Source of the DNA: JAUVPB01 sp965223695
Lineage (GTDB): Bacteria; Actinomycetota; Thermoleophilia; Gaiellales; Gaiellaceae
DNA length: 64,000 bases
Assembly: GCA_965223695.1 (NCBI GenBank)
Contig: CBDCXJ010000024.1
Span: forward strand, 1 to 64,000
Direction: 5' to 3'
In this document: positions 19,062 through 27,606 of the stretch, one piece after another
How the letters are laid out: each line of letters begins with the position of its first letter
Numbering within the stretch: position 1 is the stretch's first letter
Program-made: the position numbers and the translations under genes
Notes under the pieces: model-generated
Database searches by the model: none
Told to the model about the DNA's origin: nothing
What the model saw: only the letters and a program-made list of their open reading frames with translations

Positions 19062-20265
19062 TCAGTCGTCTGAGCGCCAGCCCTCGGGGATGTGGTCATC
19101 GGAGGTGATGGCACCCTGTTCCCTGAGCCGGTCGGCGTGCTCGCCTCGGTTGATCAGCTTCACGGGGCCCCGCTCGGCTGAGAGGTCCGCTCGCAGTTTC
19201 TTGGTCGCCGCCGGGTCGACCTCGTACTCGAGGGTCAGGCCGCGCTTCTTCTCGGTGACGATCACACCGTAGTCGTGCTCAGCGCTCTCCTGAGAGACCA
19301 GCCGGCGCAGCACGTCAAGCCTGACGGCCTCGGGTCCCGCTCGAGGGGATCCCCCCAGCCGCCGCCACCGGGTGTCGTAATCCCGACCAGCTCGCCGGCC
19401 TTCACCGGGACGGCCAGCCGCGTTGGGCGCTTGAGGAGGCCAAAGCCGGTGACGCCGATGTTGACGATCTCGGTGAGCTCCAGCGCCGATCGGCCGCTGG
19501 ATGAGATCGCGGGCGCGGGCGACACCGCCGCTGGACATCATGATCTAGAGACCCGCCTCGAGCGCGGCGCCGCTGAGACGCTCTTCCAGACGATTGGTAT
19601 ACGAAGACAGGAGCGGCATGAGCCCGGTGTTGAGACACGTGGTGAGCGTGCGCTCGTACTCGCGGTACTCGCGAATCACGTCTGAGGAGATCGAGACGAA
19701 GCACTCCGGATACTCGGCCCGGATTACCTCTCGGCACATGCTCCTCGTGTGAGGGGTCCCGGTAGGAGTGCAGCAGTGAGACCGCGATCGCCTCGATACC
19801 GAGCTCGCGAAACTCGGCCGCGCGAAGACGGATCTCATCGTCGTCGAGGGGCCGCAGCTCCTCGCCGCGAAAGTTGAGGCGCCCCTCTATCTCGCGAATG
19901 AGCTCCAGCGGCACCACGCGCGGCGGGTTGATCCACCACATGATGTCGCCGAAGTCGCCGGGAACCGTCTGGCGCGCGCACTCGAGCATCTCGCGGAACC
20001 CGGTGGGAACGATCAGCCCCATCGGCGCGTACTTCGCCTCGAGAATCGCATTCGTCGCGACGGTCGTGCCGTGGAACAGCATTCCCACGTCCGGCGCTTC
20101 GATCTCCAGGCTGGACACGATCTCCTCGATCCCGGTCAGGAAAGCCTGGGACATGTCGTCCGGCGTGCTTGCGGTCTTGACGACCTCCTCCTCGCCGGTG
20201 TCTTCGTTCAGCGCGACGACGTCGGTGAACGTTCCGCCGACGTCGACGGCGAGCCTCCAGGTCAT
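19062..20265 (-). pseudogene. decayed hyuA-hyuB remnant (third copy)
   Basis: Starts as a normal HyuA at the ATG at 20265 with a strong GAGGAGG SD (LAVDVGGTFTDVVALNEDTG, LFHGTTVATNAILEAKY). A frameshift near 19745 leads into EVIRAEYPECFVSISSDVIREY... in another frame, then an in-frame TAG at 19545-19547, then IMMSSGGVARARD. Around 19490-19500 homology jumps from the middle of HyuA to the end of HyuB (LELTEIVNIGVTGFGLL, ITTPGGGGWGDPLERDP), and one more -1 shift near 19350 precedes the HyuB tail. A deletion has therefore removed the end of hyuA and most of hyuB. Confidence 0.85.
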
Positions 20266-20384
20266 GCTGCCTCCTCGGCCTCGCTAGCGAGGCCGATCAA
20301 AGTACGCATGCCGGCACCGTACGACACACGGGCCCGGGGCGCGGGAGCCAAGGTGCGGCCGAATCTCCTATTCTGCCTGCGCGG

Positions 20385-21047
20385 ATGGCCCGCGTAACGC
20401 TCACCTTCGACAACGGTCCGGAACCGCCGGTCACCCACCATGTGCTCGACACGCTGGCCCGGCGTCAGATCAAGACGACGTTCTTCGTGATCGGCGAGAA
20501 GTTCGAGACGCCGAAGGGTCGGGAGACGGTCGAGCGCGCGCACGACGAGGGTCACTGGATCGCTAACCACTCCTACACGCACTCGTTCTCGCTCGGTGAC
20601 AGCGACGAGCCGACGGCCTTTGACAAGGAGGTCACTCGCGGCCAGGAGGTGCTCGGAACGCTTGCTCACCCCGACCGGATGTTCAGGCCGTTCTGCAACG
20701 CGGGTTACATCGACCACCGCGTGTTCAAGCATGCGCACATCCAGCAGCTCGAGCAGGGCGGCTACACGTGCGTGATGTTCGACAAGGCCGTCTGGGACTG
20801 GGAAGACGCCGAGGGGTGGGTCGACCGCGCTCTCGGCATCGTGCGCGAGCGGCCCTGGGCGACGCTCGTCCTGCACGACATCGTCGGCTATCCGCCAGGC
20901 ACGATCGTCAACGGCATGAAGAACCTGGACCGTTTCCTCGATCTCCTCGACGACGAAGGGCACGAGATCGTGCAGGAGATCGATCCACGCTCGATACCCA
21001 TCGTGCGCGGCCAGCGCGTCGGCTCGGTCGACCATCTCTGCAACTGA
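20385..21047 (+). CDS. polysaccharide deacetylase (NodB-fold) family protein
   Basis: 220 residues of the NodB carbohydrate-esterase 4 / PuuE-like fold. The metal and catalytic region appears as LTFDNGPEP (second Asp replaced by Asn relative to the common TFDDGP) and the His pair in ANHSYTHSF, with LVLHDIVG near the C-terminus. No signal peptide, so it acts in the cytoplasm or on a small molecule. Some relatives hydrolyse allantoin-like cyclic ureides, which would fit the hydantoinase neighbourhood, but this is only a possibility. It is divergent from the hyuA remnant. Confidence 0.8.
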   Translation: MARVTLTFDNGPEPPVTHHVLDTLARRQIKTTFFVIGEKFETPKGRETVERAHDEGHWIANHSYTHSFSLGDSDEPTAFDKEVTRGQEVLGTLAHPDRMFRPFCNAGYIDHRVFKHAHIQQLEQGGYTCVMFDKAVWDWEDAEGWVDRALGIVRERPWATLVLHDIVGYPPGTIVNGMKNLDRFLDLLDDEGHEIVQEIDPRSIPIVRGQRVGSVDHLCN

Positions 21048-21058
21048 TGTAGGGCATC

Positions 21059-22107
21059 CCTAGGTGTTCTGACCATAGAGGTCTGAGGCGCGGCTGGTTG
21101 GTGGTCGGCCGTCGAGGGAGCTGTGTGGTCGTCGTTGGTTGTACCAGCGGAGGTAGCTGGGGAGGGCTTTGGCGCGGTGTGTGCTGGTTGGGTAGGCGAA
21201 GCGGTAGGCCCGCTCGCGGGTGAGTGTTTTGGTCAGGGCTTCTGCTTTGCCGTTGGTTTGTGGCCGGTAGGGGCGGGTGAAGTGTCGGCGTAGCTGGTTG
21301 CGGGCGCAGACGGTGCGCCAGGGGCGGGAGCGGTAGGCGCCGGCGTTGTCGGTGAGCACGCGCTCGACGTGGATGCCTTGGTCGCGGTACCAGGCCAGCG
21401 CGCGAGTTAGGAATGCTGCGCATATCTTGCCGTCTTCGGCGGGGAGGACTTCGGCGTAGGCCAGTCGTGTGTGGTCGTCGATCGCGACGTGGAGGAACTG
21501 CCAGCCTGCCCCGGGGCTGCGCTTCTTGCCGTCGCCGAGGATCCGCTTGCCGACCTGCCAGAAACGGTTGAGTCGCTTGGTGTCAACGTGGAGAAGCTCG
21601 CCTGGCTGCTCGCGCTCGTAGCGCACAACCGGTTCACGCTCGGGCTTGGGCAGCCGCGAGAGGCCGAACCGGCGCAGCACCTTGCCGACCGTCGCCGCCG
21701 GCCGCTCGAGGATCGCGGCCAACACAAGCGGGCCTGCCTGTGTGCGCTGCCGCAACTCGGCGATCTCGGCCTCGCACTCCACCGAAAGCCGCCACGGCTG
21801 ACGCTTCGGAGTCGAGGGACGGTCGCGAAGCGCTTCCCAACCGACGTCCCGGTAGCGCCGCCAGAGCCGGTAGCCAGTCGCGCGACTCGCCCCACTGGCG
21901 CCCGCGGCCGCCGCGGGGCTCTCACCCTCAAGGATCAACTGCACAATCCGGCAGCGCGACTCAAACGAGAAACGCATCCGCGCCGGTAGGTAGGTTCCAT
22001 CAAGCATTCGGGCCTCCAGGTCGAGCTCGGTCTTGGTCGACCACAAGGCTTACCGGAAGCCCGGACGCAATCAGCCCTCTCGAAGGCGTGCAGCCAGTAC
22101 ACCTAGG
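21059..22107. mobile_element. IS481-type insertion sequence with CCTAGG target duplication
   Basis: CCTAGG occurs at 21059-21064 and 22102-22107. Immediately inside are imperfect inverted ends, TGTTCTGACC at 21065 and the complement TGTACTGGCT at 22101 (7 of 10 identical). IS481 elements are known to insert at NCTAGN and duplicate it, so element limits of 21065-22101 (1037 bp) with a 6-bp duplication fit well. One IS481-family transposase gene fills it. Confidence 0.85.
21060..22046 (-). CDS. IS481-family transposase
   Basis: 328 residues. An N-terminal HTH (RCRIVQLILEGESPAAAAG...) and a second HTH (VGKVLRRFGLSRL) precede the DDE integrase core, with HVDTKRL, LTDNAGAYRS and NGKAEALTKTL carrying the catalytic residues, and a C-terminal WYNQRRPHSSLDGRPP block. 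The frame is intact. The TAG stop at 21060-21062 lies inside the duplicated CCTAGG target, so the target site supplies the stop codon. Confidence 0.93.
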   Translation of the reverse strand: MWSTKTELDLEARMLDGTYLPARMRFSFESRCRIVQLILEGESPAAAAGASGASRATGYRLWRRYRDVGWEALRDRPSTPKRQPWRLSVECEAEIAELRQRTQAGPLVLAAILERPAATVGKVLRRFGLSRLPKPEREPVVRYEREQPGELLHVDTKRLNRFWQVGKRILGDGKKRSPGAGWQFLHVAIDDHTRLAYAEVLPAEDGKICAAFLTRALAWYRDQGIHVERVLTDNAGAYRSRPWRTVCARNQLRRHFTRPYRPQTNGKAEALTKTLTRERAYRFAYPTSTHRAKALPSYLRWYNQRRPHSSLDGRPPTSRASDLYGQNT

Positions 22108-22203
22108 AAGGGGGTTTGGCGAAACAGCTGTGGCCGCGTGGTTGGGGGGGTCGCGGGGCGGCTGCCGGGTGTTCACCCCAAAGACCGGGCTGTTTACCCC
22201 CGT
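22102..22203 (-). repeat. terminus-type repeat X, copy 1 (inverted)
   Basis: Read on the complementary strand it ends GTTTCGCCAAACCC...CCTAG and contains two TTACCC/TTCACCC boxes about 22 nt apart, like the copies at 31778-31874 and 38946-39041. Its outer edge (CTAG) faces left, towards the deacetylase gene, and was the target of the IS481 insertion. Opposite in orientation to copies 3 and 4. Confidence 0.6.
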
Positions 22204-22397
22204 GCCGGGTCGGGGTCGGCCGGGGGTGGGCTTTGTGTGGCTGGGGCGGGGGACTGGGAGTACTGCACCGGTCGGCCGGCGTAGTACGTGGTACGGCGTA
22301 GCGGGGTGAGATGCGGTAGGATCTAGAGTCACGTAGATAGAGGCCCCCGCGAAGCGCAAACTTCCGAGGGCCGTGACCAAGAGAGGTATCAGCTCAC
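22204..22397. other. non-coding stretch before transposase remnant
   Basis: G-rich sequence with no credible gene. The open frames on both strands have no family match. The right part near 22320-22395 probably holds the left end of the next insertion element, but I could not pair it with a right end. Confidence 0.4.
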
Positions 22398-23531
22398 TTG
22401 GTAGGCGAGACGGTACCAATCCGCCGTGACGGGCTCGCAGGGTCTGTTGCCGTTCTTCTCGATTCACCCGAGATCGTCCAGCTGGTCAGGGAGCTGGAGG
22501 GGCTTCGCTGGACGGGGCGGAGGGGCTATCCGGTCCGTTCTCTTGTCGGGGCGTGTCTCGCCAAGAGCCTGTACGCGATCCCCACGTGGAGCAAGACGGC
22601 CGCGCTGATCGCGGAGCACGCCGCGTTGCAGGAGGCTCTCGGCGGCTGCCCGAGCGTCTATGCCTGCTACCGCTTCGCGGCGAAGCTCAGAAGGCACAGG
22701 CCGCTCCTTGATGCCTGCCTCGAGCGCGTGACGGCTTCTCTGCGGGAGCAGCTTCCGGAGTACGGGGAGGACATCGCCATCGACGCTTCCGATCTTCCGG
22801 CCTACGCGAACGGGCAGCGCTACCTCTCGAAGGCGGGGCCCTGAGCGGGAGCGCTTCTCCGACCCGGACGCCTCCTGGGGCCACCGCTCGGCGATCAGCA
22901 CCCGCAAGGGCGGTGGCTTCTACGGGTACAAGCTGCACGCGGCCGTCTGTGCCCGCACCGATCTGCCGATCGCCTGGACGGTGAGGACGGCGAGGACGCA
23001 TGAGTCGTCCACCGTCTCCGATCTGCTCACAGCGGTCAAGGCTCGCGGTTTCGCCCCAGAGACGGTCGCGCTCGATAGGGGCTACGACGTGAAGCCTGTC
23101 TACGAGGCTTGCGAGCAGAGCGGCTGCCAGCCGATCATCCCGCTCCGCAAGACACCCGCCGTCAAGCAGGGGAAGCATCTTCCGCCGACGTGCGAGCACG
23201 GCACCTGGACGTTCGCTGGAGCAGACTTCCAGCGCAAGCGGACGAAGTGGCGCTGCCCTACCCGCGAGTGCAACCCGAAGAGCGTCTGGCGGAAGGCATC
23301 AGTCGGCTGCACCCGCTCGTCCCGCGCGAGACGCCCAGGTGGCGCTCCCTCTACCGTGCCCGCGCCGCAGTCGAGCGAGAGTTCGGGCAGTTTGAAGCAC
23401 GACTACGGCCTCGCACCGCTACGCGTCCGCGGCCTTGAGCGAGTGCGCAGCTCCACGCCGATCTCGTGATACTCGCCCGGCTCTCGGCCAAGCACTCGCG
23501 AGAGCGCAGAGCAATACCGCTCGCAGCCTAA
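22398..23531 (+). pseudogene. IS1182/IS5-like DDE transposase, several frameshifts
   Basis: Transposase homology begins with SPEIVQLVRELEGLRW and SVYACYRFAAKLRRHRPLL, then EDIAIDASDLPAYANGQRY with the first catalytic Asp. A surplus C at about 22838-22842 shifts into ERFSDPDASWGHRSAIS, GGGFYGYKLH and ALDRGYDVKPVYE. Near 23300 homology moves to another frame (LHPLVPRETPRWRSLYRARA and AAVEREFG), back again at LKHDYGLAPLRVRGLERV, and once more for the C-terminal LHADLVILARLSAKHS, ending at about 23531. At least four lesions of both signs make real decay likely. No intact copy is in the window. Confidence 0.8.
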
Positions 23532-23710
23532 ACAAGCCGCTACCGCTCAAACCAGACAGACGCTAGCCTGCACCAACACGCGCTCGTGAGGAGCCCAAGG
23601 CGCCCGCAAAGGACAGCGCGAAGGGCCGACGAGCCCACCTGGCCAGAGGACAGCACCGCCCTCTACCGCCCTAAAGCTCGCGCACCAAAAGACGTGCCGC
23701 ACGTGTCCGG

Positions 23711-23749
23711 ACAGCGTTTCGCTAGCCCTTTCGCTCAAACCCTCCTAGT
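23711..23749 (+). repeat. terminus-type repeat X, copy 2 (outer part only)
   Basis: ACAGCGTTTCGCTAG matches the copy before hisF, and CAAACCCTCCTAG matches the copy at 31.87 kb. The outer CTAG abuts the truncated IS3 OrfA stub, so an element with this end interrupted that IS3 copy. Confidence 0.6.
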
Positions 23750-23805
23750 AGCCGCACCGCCTCAACACGGAACTCCGGCGGATACGGCGGTCTCGTCTTC
23801 GGCAT
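23750..23805 (-). pseudogene. IS3 OrfA 5' stub
   Basis: Reading leftwards from an ATG at 23805, the sequence encodes MPKTRPPYPPEFRVEAVRLL, the typical start of an IS3-group OrfA, and is then cut by the CTAG edge of repeat X. The rest of OrfA and all of OrfB are missing here. It is too short to be found as an ordinary ORF. Confidence 0.75.
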
Positions 23806-23850
23806 AACAACGCTCCTCTCCCGAACCCACAAGGCCCGAAAGCATCACGA

Positions 23851-23875
23851 TGTCAACCAGACCGGGTCAACTTCA
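23851..23875 (-). repeat. IS3 left terminal inverted repeat
   Basis: A 25-nt end (TGTCAACC...TCAACTTCA), 22 of 25 identical to 508-532. It sits 45 nt upstream of the OrfA stub start and defines the left end of that truncated IS3 copy. Confidence 0.75.
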
Positions 23876-24061
23876 CAGACCATGCCCCGGAGTCCCACGG
23901 CGGGGGCTCCAGACCTACAGCCGATCTGTCTCTCTGGGGTTGGTCCATCTTCCTTCCGTCTGGGGTGTGGGGTCATGGGGGTGTGATGGCGTGACCTGCC
24001 GCCGGTGTTTGTGCCGGGGCTTGCGCAGTGTCCCGGGTTTGGTGGGGTCGGGTTTCTGGGT

Positions 24062-24910
24062 TCAGGCGGCTGTGGGTGTGTTGAGTTTTTCATATTCGAT
24101 TGGTGTGAGCATGTCGAGGCTGGAGTGGCGTCTGCGGCGGTTGTGGAAGATCTCGATGTATTCGAAGATGGCGTTGGCGAGCTCGACCCTGGTTTTCCAG
24201 CGGCGCGTGTTCAAGAGTTCGATCTGCATGCGTGACCAGGATGCTTCGATCATCGCGTTGTCGTAGCAGTCGCCGACCGAGCCCATCGAGGGGACGAGCC
24301 CGGACTGGCGAGCCCTTTCGGTGAACGCCCAGGAGGTGAACTGGGTGCCGTGATCGGAATGGATCATGGTGCTGCCGCGCTGGGCTTCGCGTTGTTCTAT
24401 GGCCATCCCGAGCGCGTTGGTGGTGAGCGCGGCGGTCGGGTTGTGGCTGATCGACCAGCCGATCACGCGTCTGCTGTAGGCGTCGAGAACGACCGCGCAG
24501 TACACCTTGCCCTCGCGGGTCGGGTGCTCGGTAATGTCGGTCAGCCACAGCTGATTCGGGCCTTCCCGACGGAATCTGCGGTCGACCAGATCGTCCGCGC
24601 TCGCCTGGCCCGGCATCCCTCGTCGTTTCGGCGCTCCCGTGCGACCCGCGATGCCCGCGCGGCGCATCAGCATCGCGACCGCGTTGTGACCAACCCGGAT
24701 CCCGCGCCCGAGGACCAGCTCGGCGTGCACCCGTCTGGCGCCGTAGCTGCCGTAGGCGGCCGCGTGCACCTCGCGGATCACATCGGTCAGCCACGCATGG
24801 CGAACCGTGCGCGCCGATGGCGGCCTGCTTCGCCACGCGTAATAGCCCGCGCCCGATACACCAAGCACGCGACAGGCAACCTCGACGGGTAACCCCGCGC
24901 CGGCGATCAC
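24062..24910 (-). CDS. IS3-family transposase OrfB
   Basis: 282 residues. HTH_21-type N-terminus (VLGVSGAGYYAWRSRPPS), then the integrase core: NQLWLTDITEHP (first Asp), MIHSDHGTQFTSWAF (second Asp), YDNAMIEASWSRMQ (Glu), and a C-terminal HNRRRRHSSLDMLTP block. The GTG start overlaps the orfA stop as GTGA, so OrfB may be made by coupling or by programmed frameshifting as an OrfAB fusion. The frame is intact. Confidence 0.93.
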   Translation of the reverse strand: MIAGAGLPVEVACRVLGVSGAGYYAWRSRPPSARTVRHAWLTDVIREVHAAAYGSYGARRVHAELVLGRGIRVGHNAVAMLMRRAGIAGRTGAPKRRGMPGQASADDLVDRRFRREGPNQLWLTDITEHPTREGKVYCAVVLDAYSRRVIGWSISHNPTAALTTNALGMAIEQREAQRGSTMIHSDHGTQFTSWAFTERARQSGLVPSMGSVGDCYDNAMIEASWSRMQIELLNTRRWKTRVELANAIFEYIEIFHNRRRRHSSLDMLTPIEYEKLNTPTAA

Positions 24911-25212
24911 GGCGATCGCCTCGAACCGCCTTTTGGGCGCACCGACTCCTTCAACAACTCCGTGGCGCGGCGATGAACCGCGACCTCCGTCTCGAGCTCC
25001 TTGATTCTCGCCCTGGCCGCGCGCAGCTCCTCGCGCTCCTCAGAGCTCAACCCGGGCAGCTCGCCCCGATCGATCCTCTCCTGACGGCGCCACGAGTAGA
25101 TCGACTGCTCACTGACCTCCAACAGCCGCGCCACCTCCGCCACCGGCTTCCCAGCCGCGACCAGATCAAGCGCCCGCCGACGAAACTCCGCCGGATACCC
25201 CTTCCGCGACAT
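24907..25212 (-). CDS. IS3-family transposase OrfA
   Basis: 101 residues. An HTH (YPAEFRRRALDLVAAGKPVAEVARLL...SIYSWRRQ) is followed by a leucine-zipper-like coiled coil (ELRAARARIKELETEVAVH) used for multimerisation and terminus binding. It overlaps orfB by 4 nt. Confidence 0.9.
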   Translation of the reverse strand: MSRKGYPAEFRRRALDLVAAGKPVAEVARLLEVSEQSIYSWRRQERIDRGELPGLSSEEREELRAARARIKELETEVAVHRRATELLKESVRPKGGSRRSP

Positions 25213-25285
25213 AAACGACCTCCAAACTGATCATCGAGGCCGCCCGAGTCTAGAAACATAGCTCCACAAAACCGAGGGCACATCA

Positions 25286-25434
25286 GCCTCGTCCAGGTAC
25301 TGCGTGTAAAGAAGGATCGTCGTCCCGCCGCCGGCGAGGGCGCGGACGATGTCCCACACCTGGTTGCGCGAGCGTGGATCGAGTCCGGTCGTCGGCTCGT
25401 CGAGGAACAGCAGCTGCGGGGTGACGATGATGCT
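25286..25434 (-). pseudogene. DrrA-type ABC ATPase fragment
   Basis: On the minus strand an internal piece of a drug-export ABC ATPase is encoded: VTPQLLFLDEPTTGLDPRSR (Walker B and D-loop) followed by NQVWDIVRALAGGGTTILLY and TQYLDEA (switch region). Walker A and signature are missing. It is cut by the IS3 left end at 25285 on one side and by a CCTAGG at 25434 on the other. Confidence 0.8.
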
Positions 25435-25449
25435 CCTAGGATCACGTAT

Positions 25450-25629
25450 ATGATGTTCCTGGTGCTTGTGATTACTGTTGCCGTGGTCGTTTGGCTGTTT
25501 GTCGCTCTTTTTTCTTGGAAATTCGCCAGACTCTTGGCAATCACCGAGGTTGACGTGTTCGTGGTGATGCCGGATCAGCCCGCTCTTGAACATTCCTCAC
25601 GAGGGGGGAGATCGAGATATCTTCCGTGA
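25450..25629 (+). CDS. small one-helix membrane protein (hypothetical)
   Basis: 59 codons from ATG ATG to TGA. It encodes a strongly hydrophobic N-terminal segment (MFLVLVITVAVVVWLFVALF) and a charged cytoplasmic-like tail (ITEVDVFVVMPDQPALEH). It ends 9 nt before the ATP-grasp gene, so it could be the first gene of that operon. No family recognised. It could equally be a chance ORF at a recombination joint, since the left neighbour is a gene fragment. Confidence 0.45.
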   Translation: MMFLVLVITVAVVVWLFVALFSWKFARLLAITEVDVFVVMPDQPALEHSSRGGRSRYLP

Positions 25630-25638
25630 GCCGCTGTT

Positions 25639-27120
25639 GTGGATTTTGACGCCTACGATCTAGATCCGCCCGTTTACGACGAGATGTTCTTGCCGGATGG
25701 CGCTCCCCGGGAGCATTGTCGGCTGCTCTATGAGGCCCTGAGCCGGCTTTCCGCCGAGGAGCTTGTGGGTATCCAGGAGCGGGTGACGCGTTCGTTTTCG
25801 AATGAGGGCGTCACCTTCGTGGTTTATGGGGATGATGAGGCCGAGGAGCGGATCATTCCTGTTGATTGTGTTCCTCGGGTGATATCGGGTGCTGATTGGC
25901 GGGGGCTCGAGACCGGCCTCACCCAGCGTATTAAGGCCTTGAACCTCTTTTTGGAGGACGTTTACGGCGAGTCCCGCAGCAATGATCTCTATGGAGAGCC
26001 GCGGATCGTCCATGACGGCGTAATCCCGGCGGATGTGGTGCGCGGCTGCCCACAGTACCGCGCCGAGTTGCGCGGCTTCTCTGCTCCTCACGGGACCTGG
26101 GTCGCCATATGCGGCACCGACTTGGTGCGTACCAACGACGGTTTCCGGGTGCTCGAAGACAATTTGCGGGTTCCTTCGGGTGTTTCCTACATGATCGCGA
26201 ACCGGAAGGTGGTTAAGGCGAGCCTGAGTCGGCTGTACAGGAGCTCTCGTGTGCGGGAGGTGGAGCAGTATGGGAGCGTTTTGTTGGAGACTTTGCGTGA
26301 GTTGGCGCCGCAAGGGCGGTCTGATCCTTGTGTTGTGTTGTTGACCCCTGGGGTCTACAACTCTGCTTTCTATGAGCATGTGTTTTTGGCCGGCGAGATC
26401 GGCGCCGAGCTGGTGGAGGGGCGCGACCTGCTGGTAAACGACGGCTTCGTCTACATGCGCGCCATCAGTGGTCTGCGGCGTGTGGATGTTATCTACCGGC
26501 GGGTGGACGATGATTTTATTGATCCATTAGTTTTCCGGCGGGACTCTTTGTTGGGTGTGCCCGGGTTGATGCACGCCTACAAGCTGGGCAACGTGACGCT
26601 GGTGAACCCGCCCGGGACGGGTGTCGCTGACGATAAGAGCGTGTACGCCTATGTGCCCGACATGATTCGCTACTACCTGGGTGAGGAGCCGCTGTTGGCT
26701 AACGTTGAGACTTACCTTTGCCGCCGGCCTGAGGATTTGGAGTTCACCCTTGACAACCTGCATGACCTGGTGGTCAAGCGTGTGGGCGAGTCGGGGGGCT
26801 ACGGCATGCTGGTCGGGCCCCATGCTACGCCGGAGGAGCGCGAGGAGTACGCGGCGCAGATGCGCGCTAACCCGGCCGATTTCGTTTCGCAGCCGACCCT
26901 TGCCTTGTCCCGTTCACCCTGCCTGATCGAGGGACGCTTCGAGCCGCGTCACGTAGACCTGCGCCCGTTCGTGCTTCACGGCCGTGAGACGCGTATCGTG
27001 CCTGGCGCTTTCTGCCGTGTCGCTCTGCGTAGGGGAAGCGTGGTGGTGAACTCCAGCCAGGGCGGGGGCGGCAAAGACCTTTGGGTGCTAGAAGACCAAG
27101 TCGAGCATCGGGCCGGATGA
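25639..27120 (+). CDS. circularly permuted ATP-grasp type 2 protein (COG2308)
   Basis: 493 residues, full length. It starts DFDAYDLDPPVYDEMFLPDG and carries the family blocks GTDLVRTNDGFRVLEDNLRV, LVNDGFVYMRAISGLRRVDV, NPPGTGVADDKSVYAYVPDM and VVKRVGESGGYGMLVGP. Proteins of this type are predicted ATP-dependent ligases that make an amide or peptide bond, usually encoded with alpha-E and transglutaminase-like proteins, as here. The start is a GTG with little SD. Codon use is less GC-rich than in the core region, suggesting transfer. Confidence 0.92.
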   Translation: MDFDAYDLDPPVYDEMFLPDGAPREHCRLLYEALSRLSAEELVGIQERVTRSFSNEGVTFVVYGDDEAEERIIPVDCVPRVISGADWRGLETGLTQRIKALNLFLEDVYGESRSNDLYGEPRIVHDGVIPADVVRGCPQYRAELRGFSAPHGTWVAICGTDLVRTNDGFRVLEDNLRVPSGVSYMIANRKVVKASLSRLYRSSRVREVEQYGSVLLETLRELAPQGRSDPCVVLLTPGVYNSAFYEHVFLAGEIGAELVEGRDLLVNDGFVYMRAISGLRRVDVIYRRVDDDFIDPLVFRRDSLLGVPGLMHAYKLGNVTLVNPPGTGVADDKSVYAYVPDMIRYYLGEEPLLANVETYLCRRPEDLEFTLDNLHDLVVKRVGESGGYGMLVGPHATPEEREEYAAQMRANPADFVSQPTLALSRSPCLIEGRFEPRHVDLRPFVLHGRETRIVPGAFCRVALRRGSVVVNSSQGGGGKDLWVLEDQVEHRAG

Positions 27121-27229
27121 GGGCTGAGCCGAGGACTGGGCTATGAGCCGGACGGAGGCTGAGTTGGGTGCTTGTGTGCGGCGTGGAGGTCGTCCCGCGG
27201 CCCGGTCTCGTTTTGGTGTAGGGACGGTT

Positions 27230-27606
27230 TTGGGGGCGCTTGCGGGTGTGTTTTTATGTCGGCGGTCTGTGCCCGGGCTCAGGTTTTTGGAGAAGGTCAG
27301 GCTCGACGACGTTGTGGGCGCGGTGCTCGCCCACTTGTTTGCCGGGGTCTGGGGACCTTGGCGGTCTGTATCGCCGCGGGCGGCCGGTTCCATGTGCAGC
27401 TGCTCGGGGTGGTGTCGATCGGGGTGTTCGCGGCGTCGTGGTTTTTATGGCGGGTATTGGATATGACGTTGAGCGCCCGGGTGTCGCGCAGTGCCGAGCG
27501 TTTGGGCCAGGACATCGGGGAGCTGAGTACCGAAGCTTACCCCGAGTTCGTGCTGATGCCTGAAGAAGACGACGGCGGGGGCTCTGGGTCGGATGCTCGC
27601 TCGTAG
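27230..27606 (+). pseudogene. ammonium transporter (Amt) C-terminal fragment, frameshifted
   Basis: The sequence VPGLRFLEKVRLDDVVGAVLA and HLFAGVWG, then in the next frame TLAVCIAAGGRFHVQLLGVV and ASWFLWRVLDMTLSARVS, is the end of an Amt/MEP permease (the DDxVGA...H...GxWGTLAV region and the last helix) with its cytoplasmic tail. One base is missing at GGGACC near 27354. The N-terminal three quarters are absent. The tail overlaps the start of the alpha-E gene by 14 nt. Confidence 0.75.

Larger units (their letters stand above)
23992..25285. mobile_element. IS3-family insertion sequence (second type), apparently complete
   Basis: A 1.29-kb element with overlapping orfA and orfB on the minus strand. 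The right end at 23992 begins TGACCTGCCGCCGGTGTTTG. The complementary left end at 25285 begins TGATGTGCCCTCGGTTTTG, which matches imperfectly (about 13 of the first 18). A near copy of the right end also occurs alone at 37409. It interrupts or abuts a DrrA-type ABC ATPase fragment. Confidence 0.7.

Noticed and set aside
20262..21035. Minus-strand frame across the deacetylase gene
   Set aside because: The deacetylase frame has NodB motifs; the reverse frame has none.
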